Shown: positions 32,660 to 44,549, counted from the first letter of the stretch. The stretch: DNA of 64,000 bases from Theocolax elegans (GCA_026168455.1 CM047426.1:52311085-52375084), one strand, 5' to 3'. The notes: generated by a model not told the origin, from the sequence alone. Program-made: numbers and translations.

Positions 32660-32812
32660 ACCGCGAGCGCTCTCCGATGTTCGCGCACATCAAATTTTGT
32701 GCTCGCGGAGTAAGCCCGCCGCGGGCGCTCTCCGACGTTCGCGCTCATCAAATTTTGTACTCGCGGAGTAAGCCCGTCACGGACGCTCTCCGACGTCCGC
32801 ACTGCAAGAGCA
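32660..32812. repeat. ~60-bp GC-rich tandem repeat in the left arm of fold-back 2
   Basis: Two and a half units of GCTCTCCGACGTTCGCGC, then TCAAATTTTGT, then CTCGCGGAGTAAGCCCG. The mirror copy lies at about 35245-35397. Confidence 0.75.
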
Positions 32813-33394
32813 AACGTGCTCGAAAAAAGTTACTTCGTTAAAATTACAATTCATTGTGTTTTAGACTTAATAAATATTTTGGAAAACTCGTTCCAAATGT
32901 TTAGCATATTAATAGCAATAGTCTGGCTGTTGAATTGAATTGAGTGTTCAATATACAAAATGCCAATGAATAACTTCCATAAATTCGCAATATATTGGTA
33001 ATATATTAGCAATAATATCGCTAGTAAGTTATTTCCGAGTCCGTGTAAAATAAAATCTAGCTGAACCCTCGATGAAGTTTTATAATAGTCTGGGAATCAT
33101 CTAGCTGTAGTATATCTATAATATGTTTACGTTTACCAAATATTTTTAAACTGATTTTTTATAATATATTAGTATATGCTGAACAAATCGATATCATTAA
33201 AATTAATTGGATCATATCTTTACTAAAAATCGGTATTATGAGAAATCGTGGATTTATGTCACGCATCTTAGTAATTATTCGGATGACCAAAGACAGACGT
33301 TCATTCACGTTTTCATCCACTTGAGGTAATAAAAGATCATCGATTCGTCGGTAGTATTGACAATTTGGAAGACACGAAACATATTGGCGATATA

Positions 33395-33606
33395 TTGATA
33401 ATACTTTGGCAATATGTTGGCAACATATTGGCAACATATTGGCAATATATTGGCAACATATTGGCAATACTTTGGCAACATATTGGCAACATATTGGCAA
33501 CATATTGGCAATATATTGGCAATATATTGGCAACATATTGGCAATACTTTGGCAACATATTGGCAATATATTGACAATACTTTGGCAACATATTGGCAAT
33601 ATATTG
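33395..33606. repeat. 11-bp minisatellite (left arm of fold-back 2)
   Basis: About 18 units of ACATATTGGCA/ATATATTGGCA with occasional ATACTTTGGCA variants. It translates in all frames into repetitive NILATYWQ- or YCQYVANML-like peptides, which are artefacts. The mirror-image block is at 34458-34662. Confidence 0.9.
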
Positions 33607-34457
33607 ATAATACAAATAATAAATACCCGCGAAAAAAAATTAAAGTTTATATGAACTTTATATAAACTTTAGGTTTGGCTAAACTTGATATGGGGTTGGC
33701 CAACGAGACTGAGCCGAACTTGTGCAGTTGACTGTTCAAGTTTGGTGAAAGTATATCAAATGTTCAGCTGAAATTCATATAAAGTTTTTATAAAGTTTTT
33801 TTACAATTACTGACAAATAAAATATAGTTTATACTAAGTTTAGCTGAACACAATATTAACGTGATAGCAAGTTCAGGTTTATAAAGTCATATAATGTTGA
33901 TATCAACATACCCAAAGAAAAATTTTGAAAATCTTCTTGAACTGACATCAGTAAGAATACATCGGTTAGAAAACTGGTGAAAATAGATACATTGTGGTTT
34001 TTTAAATTTCTTTTTTCAGGTTATGTCTTCAAAACTAAGGAAATAGACAACACTTTTCAGTGACGGATTCGAATTTTTTGGAATATATCTCCGTTTTTCT
34101 AAGCGATGTATTCTTACTGATGTCAGTTAAAGCAGATTTTCAAAATTTTTCTTTGGGTATGTTGATATCAACATTATATGACTTTATAAACCTGAACTTG
34201 CTATCACGTTAATATTGAGTTCAGCTAAACTTAGTATAAACTATATTTTATTTGTCAGTAATTGTAAAAAAACTTTATAAAAACTTTATATGAATTTCAG
34301 CTGAACATTTGATATACTTTCACCAAACTTGAACAGTCAACTGCACAAGTTCGGCTCAGTCTCGTTGGCCAACCCCATATCAAGTTTAGCCAAACCTAAA
34401 GTTTATATAAAGTTCATATAAACTTTAATTTTTTTTCGCGGGTATTTATTATTTGTA

Positions 34458-34662
34458 TTATCAATATATTGCCAATATGTTGCCAAAGTATTGTCAATAT
34501 ATTGCCAATATGTTGCCAAAGTATTGCCAATATGTTGCCAATATATTGCCAATATATTGCCAATATGTTGCCAATATGTTGCCAAAGTATTGCCAATATG
34601 TTGCCAATATATTGCCAATATGTTGCCAATATGTTGCCAACATATTGCCAAAGTATTATCAA
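34458..34662. repeat. 11-bp minisatellite, mirror copy (right arm of fold-back 2)
   Basis: TGCCAATATGT/TGCCAATATAT units, the reverse complement of 33395-33606 in almost the same order of variants. Confidence 0.9.
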
Positions 34663-35244
34663 TATATCGCCTATATGTTTCGTGTCTTCCAAATTGTCAA
34701 TACTACCGACGAATCGATGATCTTTTATTACCTCAAGTGGATGAAAACGTGAATGAACGTCTGTCTTTGGTCATCCGAATAATTACTAAGATGCGTGACA
34801 TAAATCCACGATTTCTCATAATACCGATTTTTAGTAAAGATATGATTCAATTAATTTTAATGATATCGATTTGTTCAGCATATACTAATATATTATAAAA
34901 AATCAGTTTAAAAATATTTGGTAAACGTAAACATATTATAGATATACTACAGCTAGATGATTCCCAGACTATTATAAAACTTCATCGAGGGTTCAGCTAG
35001 ATTTTATTTTACACGGACTCGGAAATAACTTACTAGCAATATTATTGCTAATATATTACCAATATATTGCGAATTTATGGAAGTTATTCATTGGCATTTT
35101 GTATATTGAACACTCAATTCAATTCAACAGCCAGACTATTGCTATTAATATGCTAAACATTTGGAACGAGTTTTCCAAAATATTTATTAAGTCTAAAACA
35201 CAATGAATTGTAATTTTAACGAAGTAACTTTTTTCGAGCACGTT

Positions 35245-35397
35245 TGCTCTTGCAGTGCGGACGTCGGAGAGCGTCCGTGACGGGCTTACTCCGCGAGTAC
35301 AAAATTTGATGAGCGCGAACGTCGGAGAGCGCCCGCGGCGGGCTTACTCCGCGAGCACAAAATTTGATGTGCGCGAACATCGGAGAGCGCTCGCGGT
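35245..35397. repeat. GC-rich ~60-bp tandem repeat, mirror copy (right arm of fold-back 2)
   Basis: Reverse complement of the repeat at 32660-32812. The peptides read from the two copies are identical over 83 residues, showing how little the arms have diverged. Confidence 0.75.
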
Positions 35398-36112
35398 AGC
35401 ATTATGTTTTTTAAACGGAGAATTGAGGCTTGAGCTAAATTTCATTTTACACGGACTAGGAATTATTTACCTATCAATATTATTGCCAATATACTTGCAA
35501 AATTAATTAATATATTTCCAATATGTAGCGATATATCTTTATGGTAAACGTATTTATTGGCTATATTGTACACAAAACTTAATTCAATTCAAAATTTTAT
35601 TGTCTTAAAATTCGTCATAAAGGTTTCAATAAATTAATGTAAATACGATGAGATTAAAAACTGTAATAATCTCATATTTATAACGCACGCGTATTATAGA
35701 TTTAGTAAGTAAATTAATAATAGTAGTAATGAATTTATTAGTCTGCGGTCTAATTCAAACTTAAATAAAAATCATTTCCTTGATTGTACATTTTATTCAT
35801 ACAATCAATCTCGTAAAATATATTTTGCGATTCATTCGCTTTCGCGATCTTCGCTTCTGCTATACGCATTAGCTATGTTCAGGCGCCTCGGCCGCTTCGC
35901 TCGTTGACCTGTTGCATTAGTCTCGCGCGGCAACGCCGCTCACCTTTCTTCCCTAATCCGGCCTCTGATTGGCCCATTTCAAAAATTAATTACGCCTCGC
36001 CTAATTAATATTTTTTAAAAATTCCGACGGGGTTATACTCGAATTAATTTTCTGAATCGGAATATATATATATGTTACCTATGTTTCTGGATCACCCTGT
36101 ATATATATAAAA

Positions 36113-37774
36113 TTAATATTCAAATATTTCTGAATAAACTACATTTTTTGTATAAATTTTTGCGTTTTCACTGAGGATAAGTTTTTTATTTCTATATTTT
36201 ATTATATTATCATTTTTATTAATAGATTTATTATCTATAAATACTTTTAAATTATCCTTTGATGTTGTTCTTGATAAAGCTACGTATAATTGACCATGAC
36301 TAAAAACAGGAGTATTTAAATATAAACCAACTTTGTCAAAGGATTGACCTTGAGCTTTGTTTATAGTCATAGCAAAGCTAAGTCTTATTGAAAATTGTCT
36401 TCTTATCATATGAAACGGAATTTCTTCTGATGATGGATATAAATCAATACGTGGTAATAATATTATCTTGCCAGCATTTTTACCTGTAATTATTTCTACT
36501 GTTATAACATACTGTTTTATATCCTTGATTATCATTCTTGTTCCATTACATAGTCCACCATTGATATCTAAATTTCGCAAAGAACTAACTATTGCACCCT
36601 TTTTTAATATTAATTTATGTGGTGGTAATCTATTGGGTGTTAATGAATTTAAAAATTCTGTTGGGATTGATTCTTGTAATGTATCATTATCATCACTTTC
36701 TACTCTATCATCACTATAAAATGGATAACTACATCCATCAATTTTTTCTACTATATCTTCATTAAGTTTTAATACATTAGAATTTAAAAGCGATAATATT
36801 ACTTTATTTTTTAATGTTGGATCATTAGGATATATCTTATCTCCAAAGATTTCTGTTATTAAATTGTTATCACAAATGAATTGTGTTGGTATTTCTTTGA
36901 CATTGTTTTTTAATTCATATTTTGTTAAATTTTTATTTTCTCCTATATCAAGTAACCACTTTTTGAAACTAGTATCTGGCTTTTGCAATCCTTAATTTTC
37001 AGTCAATGATAACCTTGAAAAATATGGCCATAAACAACTTCTTTTGACGCAAGTTTCAATAATTTTAGTTCTATTTCCATGTGGTACTATTGGTAGTGTT
37101 TGTCTAAAGTCTCCAGAAGTTACAATAATTTTATCTCCAAAAGGAAGATCATTTTTACACGCATCTCGGAAAAATTTATCAATTGTTTCAAAAGCATATC
37201 TAGATACCATTGAAATTTCATCCCAAATTATAATTTTAATATTTTTTAAGTAAGTACCATATTCTGAATTAGGACTAATATTACATGTTGATTGTTCATT
37301 TATATTTAATGGTAATTTAAATGTACTATGAACAGTTTTTCCATTAATTAATAAATTAGCAGCAATACCAGTCCAAGACATTGTAAGAAAAGGAATATTC
37401 ATTAATATTAAATAAGTAATAATTACATTATGTAAATAACTTTTTCCACTACCACCAGGACCATCAATGAAATAATACTTATTTCCAATATTATTAATTG
37501 TTGCATTGATGATTAAATCATATATTTTCTTTTGATTAAATGTTAAAGAATTTATTAAAGTTTCTAAGGTATTAATATGATCATGTATATCTAATTCATC
37601 ATCATACTCTTTATTTACTTCATAATTATCCATATTAGGTAAATGAAAATCATTTAATTTCATTACATGTAACAATAAGATTTTTTCAATATTATACAAA
37701 GCTTTTTTTTCACCCTCAAATTCTGATAAATTTGGATCCATAAAATGAATCTTATATTTATTATATAAATCCAA
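36113..37774 (-). pseudogene. Helitron helicase domain (Pif1-like), one in-frame stop
   Basis: The frame open from 37774 includes LTFNQKKIYDLI, the Walker A YFIDGPGGSGKS, the motif-Ia-type WTGIAANLL and GKTVHSTF, Walker B IIIWDEISM, and GDFRQTLPIVP. A TAA at 36994-36992 follows LSLTEN, where Helitron proteins normally continue. The same frame then reads LQKPDTSFKKWLLDIGE, LPPHKLILKKGAIV, NGTRMIIKDI, LSFAMTINKAQGQSFDKVGL and GQLYVALSRTTSKDNLKVFI to the true stop at 36113. All SF1B helicase motifs are present, and only one stop interrupts this part. It unwinds DNA during rolling-circle transposition. Confidence 0.85.
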
Positions 37775-38769
37775 AGCATTAATTGCTGTTTGAAATACAA
37801 GAATAAATGCAAATAGTTATTGCACATAGATTTAGGAAATTTGAATACTGTAGCTTCTGCTAAACATTTATCCCACTCATCATTAGTACTAATAATACCT
37901 CTCGATAAACAAGCAGTTTCATACGTATCGTAAACTATACCATTTACAGTTCGGATATCTTCAAATGATTTTGCACCTCGTACATGTAATAATAATAGTC
38001 GTAAGAAAAATGTTTCACGTTTATTTGGATTTACGAAATACATTCTACTTATAATAGGTTTATTAAATTGTTTTCTTTTAGTCCATGCTTTAATTTTTTT
38101 ATTAAAAACATAATGATAAGGAATTTCAGTATATAGATATTGTTTTGCATTCTCGTCATCTTTATTTAATTTAAACCATGATGTTAATGTTGTATCTATA
38201 TTTTTATCAATGAATGTATTTTGTTGTCCTTCTTGAAAAAATATATATTGTTCATTTTCTTTATGAACAGGTAATCTTATAATAGCATAAGATTGTTGAT
38301 GTAATTTAAATTCCAAGATACGATACATAGCCTCCGGTGCACATACATATCTAGTAGATAAATGTTGTGATATTTCATCATAATTATATACCTCTTCATT
38401 ATTTTTATCCATATCATCATTAATGACTTCCATTGTGAATTTTACAAAAGCAGTATCAGGACCCATATGAAAATATTTAAATAAATATTTTATAGCTTTT
38501 ATTGTATTACATATTTCTATGTTAATATGACATTCTAACAATAATAATAAATATGGATTATATGGCACGACAAAACTATTATCTGCAATTCTATGTTTTG
38601 AATATATAATTTTATTATCATTATTTCTTCGGCGATAAGAAGGATAACCATCTGAATTAAAATTTGTTTGTTCAACATATGGTTTAGGAAACTTTTTTGT
38701 ACAGCGTGTTTTATCTTCATTCATACATACACTATTTTTATTTTGCATTCCACAAGGACCATGTATCAT
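37775..38769 (-). pseudogene. Helitron Rep, C-terminal half with catalytic tyrosines
   Basis: Begins MIHGPCGMQN (38769), followed by a cysteine-containing TRCTKKFPKPY segment and DGYPSYRRRNND. IKAIKYLFKYFHMGPD contains the two Tyr spaced as in Helitron Rep (Y-x3-Y). The linker to the helicase includes RMYFVNPNKRETFFLRLLLL. A one-base frameshift at about 37800 separates it from the helicase frame, which carries on as ALDLYNKYKIHF. Rep nicks and joins the element ends during rolling-circle transfer. Confidence 0.8.
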
Positions 38770-39337
38770 ATTATTTTTTCTATATTGTATAATCTAGGAT
38801 ATTTAATTTCATCAGGTATTTCAGCACTTATAAGAGAATCAATTTGATCAACATCTCGTAATTTATCATCATTATGCAACCAAATTAACATGTGCATATG
38901 TGGTAATCCTCTTTTTTGAAATTCTATCACATAAACATAACCTTTAACTTCTCCAAAAATACTTTTTTTTAAAAGTTCATTTTTTAAAATTTTAACTTTT
39001 TGATTAAAAACGCGTAATATTAAATCCGGACGATCTATAGCTGTTTCATATGGTAACAAATTTTCTTGAATTTCTTTCCATGTAGGATTACATATAACAT
39101 TGGGTCGAGATGTTTACTGAGAATATTTATTATCTGTGGTTTATCAGATTTAGGATAAATACGAATATCACGGTCAATTGGTGGTTCTCCGTCAATTCCT
39201 ACATATACTGCAGCAACTTCATTGCATGAAGCGAAATATGACATATTTGTTGCACAATTGTAAATAACTACTTTACGTGGTGTAATGTTATTATTTTGTG
39301 CTCTGTTAATCTCTTCTTTTTCTATTTGATACATCAT
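38766..39337 (-). pseudogene. Helitron Rep, HUH nuclease core (frameshifted)
   Basis: The pieces at 39337-39035 and 39059-38766 overlap in different frames. The second contains RPDLILRVFNQKV, GYVYVIEFQKRGLPHMHML (the HUH motif, His-Met-His) and LYNIEKII, directly before MIHGPCG of the next piece. The first contains INRAQNNNI and DREPPID-like Rep upstream sequence (GIDGEPPIDRDIRIYP). Motif order and spacing agree with Helitron Rep. Confidence 0.8.
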
Positions 39338-39369
39338 TTTGTATGCTTTTGCATAAGGATTATGTGTTG

Positions 39370-39870
39370 TTAAAACTTACATAATTCATTTAATAAATTT
39401 ATATCAGGTTTATCTATTTTATAATCTTTCGCTCTATATTTATTTGCTATTTCATTGTTGATTATATATAATTGTCCATATTTTGGAAATTCATTTTTAT
39501 TTGGATGTAATGCATATGAATTATGGTATACTTGACCACATATCTTTAATACTTGTGGCCCAGGAGTATTAAAAGTTACTAATTTTGACCCAAAACTAGC
39601 AAATGCAAAAGAATTATTGTATCCCCGTATATTTTTTTTATAATTTGTACTTATTGAAGTATTTTGAAATAATAAATTTTTTAATTCTTTTGGATATGAG
39701 TTATCATTATTTAAAAATATTTTATTTTTATGACAACAGTTAGTATATTTTTTATCATGTGAGATTTCATTCTTGAAGTGTATTGCTTTACAGAAATTAC
39801 AATGATTATTTAAACTTCCTAAAAAATTTAATTCGATGGTGTTTTCAAAAAAGCTATATTTGCAATTCAA
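39370..39870 (-). pseudogene. Helitron N-terminal domain
   Basis: NHCNFCKAIHF and TNCCHKNKI give a C-x2-C...C-C zinc-ribbon-like pattern. Then come NNSFAFASFGSKLV, GPQVLKICGQVYHNSYAL and YGQLYIINNEIANKY, the usual Helitron_like_N sequence. The frame ends at 39370, and the following sequence continues towards Rep in another frame. Frame shift near 39860 from the upstream repeat domain. Confidence 0.75.
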
Positions 39871-40884
39871 CCTATTTTTAAATTTATATCTTTCGTATCA
39901 TATTCTAATTCTGTGTTTGCTTTTCTTTTATTTTGTTTTAATTTCTTATGTTCATTTTGTTTTGTTTTTAGTTGTATTGTCACACTATTATAATACATTT
40001 TACTGTTCTTTACTTCATTTACCTTTATGTCATTCGTCATTTCTGTTTTTTTCGTTTTTTTTTCTTTCAGTTTTCTATCAGATTCCTTTATTTTCATTTC
40101 ATTTGTCAATTCTATTTTCATTTCGTGCGTCATTTCTGCTCTATGTGCTTTTTATCTTTCAGCTTCCTTTATTTTCATTTCATTCGTCATTTTTGCTCTT
40201 TTCATTCTTTTTCTTTCAGCTTCCTTTATTTTCATTTCGTTCGTCATTTCTGCTCTATGTGCTTTTTTTCTTTCAGCTTTCTTTATTTTCATTTCATTCG
40301 TCATTTCAGCTCTATCCGCTCTTTTTCTTTCAGCTTCCTTTATTTTCATTTCATTCGTCATTTCTGCTATATGTGCTCTTTTTCTTTCAGCTTCCTTTAT
40401 TTTCATTTCGTTCGTCGTTTCTATTCTATCCGCTCTTTTTCTATCAGCGTCCTTTATTTTCATTTCATTTGTCATTTCTGCTCTTTTCATTCTTTTTCTT
40501 TCAGCTTCCTTTATTTTCATTTCGTTCGTCATTTCTGCTCTATGTGCTTTTTTTCTTTCAGCTTCCTTTATTTTCATTTCATATGTCCTTTCTGCTCTAT
40601 ACGCTCTTTTTCTTTTAGCTTCCTTTATTTTCATTTCATTGGTCATTTTTACCTTATCCTCTCTTTTTGTTACAGCTTCCTTTATTTTCATTTCATCTGT
40701 CATTTTTTCTTTATACGCTCTTTTTCTTTCTGATTCCTTTAAATTTGATAATATTTTAATATGTTTTAATTCGTCAAGTTCTTTTTCATTGGTATTATTA
40801 TCAGCTGTTAAATCAACAAGTCCTAAAAAAGTTTTAGGAATATTTAAGTTCTTATTGTATTTATCATAATAAATAAGAAAAAGA
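39867..40884 (-). pseudogene. Helitron N-terminal extension with ~11 copies of a 19-residue charged repeat
   Basis: A frame open from about 40884 (IYYDKYNKNLNIPKTFLGL) enters a run of 57-bp/19-residue repeats with consensus RAEMTNEMKIKEAERKRA, copied about 11 times between 40740 and 40070 and in register at the DNA level. The predicted structure is a long charged helix or coiled coil. A TAA near 40152 interrupts the frame, which then continues in the same frame to 39867. No ATG is found before 40703, so the start is unknown or on another exon. Basic repeats of about 20 residues (STPR-like) occur in other transposon proteins. DNA binding is only an inference. Confidence 0.65.
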
Positions 40885-41598
40885 AATTAATACGTATTTT
40901 AATTAGCTCAAGCTGGCAAAAGATAAATCAAGACTTTGTTTAATTTGCTCAAGCATTAAATGCATTGAAAAATTAATAAATAGTTAGTTAAATAATAAAA
41001 TATTGTCGGACATCCCTTACGCCAGCCTGCAAATATTAATTATATGCAATAAAAAAATACTAATCAACGTATTTCTAAATATATTTTTGAAATTTTTAAT
41101 TGAACCTTTTCTATTTTTAATTGAACCAACGTTAAAATGTTTAAAAAATCATAAATTTATTTAAAAGATTAAAAAAACATTTATGAGAAATGGACTATGT
41201 ATTACTGGCATACGAAGCATGCGCGAAATCTTTCGACTATCTTCAGATTAGTTCCTACTCCGGCGGGAAGTACGAACTCGACAATAAGTATATGACTACA
41301 TTCAAAACATCTGACAAATTCTGTTTTATTTATAAATTATAAAAAAATTAATTAAAATTCTAAATTAATAAATAAGCCAAAATTCAAATGAGTAACATTA
41401 AAAAAATAAATCCTTAACCGTAAGCCCCACACCAGGAGGCACAACTTAAATACAAGTTCTGATATTTTAACAGCGTATAGATGCGGTAACCGTGAGCGCT
41501 AAGGCGCACGCTATATGCAACTGTTATTCAAAAGGTCTCGGGTTAGAAGCTGTTCGAGACCTTCATTTTTTTAAATATATTACATATAACATTTTTAT
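40885..41598. other. AT-rich spacer before the SINE
   Basis: No gene. A tRNA-Leu-like fragment (GTGAGCGCTAAGGCGCAC, about 41490) lacks a proper B box. The first copy of the SINE target duplication lies at 41588-41598. Confidence 0.4.
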
Positions 41599-42025
41599 TG
41601 GAGCCGCGGTGGCTCATGGGTAGAGCTCCCGACTCTCACACCGAGGGTCGTGGGTTCGATCCCAGACGTGTACCTCTGAAAATTTTTTCATGTGCATTTT
41701 TCGAACACCGCGACTCAGTGGCTCGGCGTGTCACTATAATGTGACGCCAGTTCAGGTGCACGTGCGTTTCGTGCATTTTTCAGTGCATAAGAGGCACGGG
41801 CATCTGAACTATAGGGAACGTTAGGGACGCGAAGATGTAAAGAGGATCGCGGTGGTTCCATCGGGAGGACAGGAAACTGTAATTATTAGACTAATTACAG
41901 TGACCGATGATATCTTCCGATGGACACAAACACCACTGTTTCAACTACATGTGCTTTGTTTACAGACACACCGTTCACCTCCGTCGCTGATTAGCCCTGG
42001 CAGCATAAATAGAGCGACGTTAAAT

Positions 42026-42060
<35 letters not shown>
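41599..42060 (+). mobile_element. tRNA-derived SINE with poly(A) tail and 11-bp target duplication
   Basis: The head GAGCCGCGGTGGCTCATGGG carries an A box (TGGCTCATGGGTAGAG). A tRNA-Glu-like anticodon region follows (GACTCTCACACC), then a B box (GGGTTCGATCCC). About 370 bp of unrelated body leads to a run of ~32 A (42031-42062). AACATTTTTAT occurs immediately before (41588-41598) and after (42061-42071), a perfect 11-bp target duplication typical of LINE-mediated insertion. There is no coding capacity. RNA polymerase III transcription is expected from the boxes. Confidence 0.9.
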
Positions 42061-42063
<3 letters not shown>

Positions 42064-42071
42064 ATTTTTAT

Positions 42072-42645
42072 CATTTTATTAAATTAAAAAAAATTACAAT
42101 TTATGATACTGTCAACTGTTTTAATTTGTACTCAATGATTAATTTATTATATTGATTATTTAATTTAATAATTTATAAGGTACTTATGCGTACAAATGAC
42201 AAATATTGTATTTGGCCAAGAATTGTAAATCACACTTTTAGGTTATAATATTAATTGACCTCCGGTCCTTTGAATGATCTTAGAATGATTCATCCCTCAT
42301 TAATATTATAACGTAAGAGTGAATTTATCCCCGTAGAGAGGTTAGCCCGGATATTCGGTTATTGGATATAGGGTTATTGGTTTTATATACGTTATTCTAT
42401 CGAATAACCTAAAATATAATAACCTTATTCAAATTTACATGATTAGATTTATAATACTGTCAACTGTTTTAATTTTTACTTCATAATTAATTTATTATAT
42501 TGACTATTTATATAATTTATAAACTATAATATATAAATATATAAACATATGTGTGAACTTATGCGGACTCAAATTGTTTTGTCGATATTTTGCGGTTATG
42601 TAGTGATCTCATATATAAAAATATATAAAGTACCTAATATATAAA
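42072..42645. other. AT-rich spacer
   Basis: No gene or clear repeat. GGTTATTGGATATAGGGTTA at ~42357 is a short imperfect direct repeat. Confidence 0.35.
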
Positions 42646-44549
42646 AATCCACATCCACATTATATTAAAATTTTATACTGTCAAAATTACGATTTAAGTA
42701 TAAATTATGTTATATTTTTTAAAATAGTTTGTAAAATTTATTTTTTTTAATTCAATATGATCGCGGCACCCAAAGGAATAATTAGACATAGTGTTTGACT
42801 TTTTTTATAGGTATTTAATTAATTTTTTATTGGTTTTAAAGTTTAAGTCTGAGCGTACGTCCGTACGTCCGTACGTCCATACGTCCGTACGTCTGTACAT
42901 CCGTACAGGCGGCTTTTTATTTTTTAACTCTTCTTATAACTCTCTTGGATTTTCGAAAAAATGAATTTTTTTTTAATGAAAGTGATCGCGGAACCACACG
43001 GATTAATTAGAAATAGTGTTTAACTTTTTTATGGGTGTTTAATTACTTTTTTATTTACTTTTTTTAATTTTTTATAGTCGATTAGTTATAACAGAAGATA
43101 ACATTAAGGACTGGACATCATCAACAAATATATGGGAATATTTAAAATATAAGGGAATATTTTTTTTTTAATTTCGAAATATGGGTTCCAGTAGATGATG
43201 CCCCGTCGACCTGGAGGTAACAGTAGGGACCTAGACATCTTCTACAGGAAGAAAAAATTTTTTTTTTTTTACGTAATAGGTCTTTCAGTAGATATTTCCC
43301 CGATGACCTGGAGGTAACATTATCGACCTGGACATCTTCTACAGGAAGAAAAAGTTTTTTTTTTATTTCGTAATATGCCTTGCAGTAGATGATGCCCCGT
43401 CGACCTGGAGGTAACAGTAGGGACCTAGACATCTTCTACAGGAAGAAAATTTTTTTTTTTTACGTTATAGTTCTTTCTGTAGATATTTCCCCGATAACCT
43501 GGAGGTAACATTACCGACCTGGACATCTTCTACAGGAAGAAACATTTTTTTTTTATTTCGTAATAAGTCTTTCTCTAAATGTTGCCCCGATGACCTGGAG
43601 GTAACATTACCGACCTGGACATCTTCTACAGGAAGAAAAACTTTCTGTAGATATTTCCCCGATAACCTGGAGGTAACATTACCGACCTGGCCATCTTCTA
43701 CAGGAAGAAAATTTTTTTTTATTTCGTAATAAGTCTTTCTCTAAATGTTGCCCCGATGACCTGGAGGTAACATTACCGACCTGGACATCTTCTACAGGAA
43801 GAAAAATTTTTTTTTTTTTGGTTTCGTAATACGCCTTCCAGTAGATGATGCCCCGTCGACCTATGGGTAACAGTAGGGACCTAGACATCTTCTACATGAA
43901 GAAAAATTTTTTTTTTTTTTTTACGTAATAGGTCTTTCAGTTGATATTTCCCCGATGACCTGGAGGTAACATTACCGACCTGGCCATCTTCTACAGGAAG
44001 AGAATTTTTTTTTTATTCCGTAATAAGTCTTTCTCTAAATGTTGCCCCAATGACCTGGAGGTAACATTACCGACCTGGACATCTTTTACAGGAAGAAAAA
44101 TTTATTTTTTTTTGGTTTCGTAATATGCCTTCCAGTAGATGATGCCCCGTCGACCTATGGGTAACAGTAGGGACCTAGACATCTTCTACATGAAGAAAAA
44201 TTTTTTTTTTTTTTTTACGTAATAGGTCTTTCAGTTGATATTTCCCCGATGACCTGGAGGTAACATTACCGACCTGGCCATCTTCTACAGGAAGAAAATT
44301 TTTTCTTTTATTTCGTAATAAGTCTTTCTCTACATGTTGCCCCGATGACCTGGAACATTACCGACCTCGACATCTTCTACAGGAAGAAAATTTTTTTTTT
44401 TTGGTTTCGTAATAGGCCTTCCAGTAGATGATGCACCGTCTACGTGGAGGTAACAGTAAGGACCTGGACATCATCTACAGGAAGAAATTAATTTTTTTTT
44501 AATTTTATATAAGCTATCAATTAGATGATGCTGCGATGACCTGGATGAC
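42646..44549. repeat. Composite repeat unit U1: ATCGCGGCACCC leader, GTACGTCC microsatellite, ~96-bp minisatellite
   Basis: The leader (ATATTAAAATTTTATACTGTC, then GATCGCGGCACCCAAAGGAA) recurs at 45730-45990 and 47445-47600, each time followed by the minisatellite family. GTACGTCC repeats fill 42855-42906. From 43090 to ~44515 there are about 14 units of ~94-97 bp with core GATGACCTGGAGGTAACATT, GACCTGGACATC and TCTACAGGAAGAAA plus a T run. Open frames here translate as SRSLLLPPGRRG-type repeats and are not genes. Confidence 0.85.

Larger units (their letters stand above)
31958..36099. mobile_element. Fold-back element 2 (4.14 kb, ~2-kb near-perfect inverted repeats, TA-flanked)
   Basis: The element starts CAGGGTGATCCAGAAACATA and ends in the exact complement at 36099, with TA on both sides (31956-31957, 36100-36101). 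Mirror coordinates sum to 68057 at widely separated points (31958/36099, 32551/35506, 33406/34651), so the arms have essentially no net indels over ~2 kb. The spacer is roughly 33965-34103. The CAGGG terminus with TA flanks resembles Tc1/mariner-type ends, but no transposase is encoded, so any mobility would need a partner in trans. Confidence 0.85.
36113..40884 (-). mobile_element. Decayed autonomous Helitron
   Basis: The coding order on the minus strand is a repeat-rich N-terminus, a Helitron-like N domain, a Rep nuclease with an HMH motif and paired Tyr, then a Pif1-type helicase with all main motifs, diagnostic of a RepHel protein. At least four frame breaks or stops split it. Downstream of the helicase stop only ~13 bp remain before fold-back 2, so the Helitron 3' terminus was not found. 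The 5' terminus was not recognised either. The element probably lost its 3' end to, or was split by, the fold-back insertion. Confidence 0.85.

Noticed and set aside
33159..34898. Many overlapping 70-146 codon frames on both strands in fold-back 2
   Set aside because: They translate the 11-bp minisatellite and its mirror; the peptides are periodic and equivalent in several frames.
39836..40869. Long plus-strand frames (up to 280 codons) rich in Phe and Ser
   Set aside because: They are antisense shadows of the 57-bp Helitron repeat; the minus-strand frame joins the Helitron N-domain and is the real one.
41465..41565. tRNA-Leu-like sequence upstream of the SINE
   Set aside because: An A-box-like stretch exists but the B box (GGTTAGAAGCTG) and arms do not fit; left as a vague resemblance.
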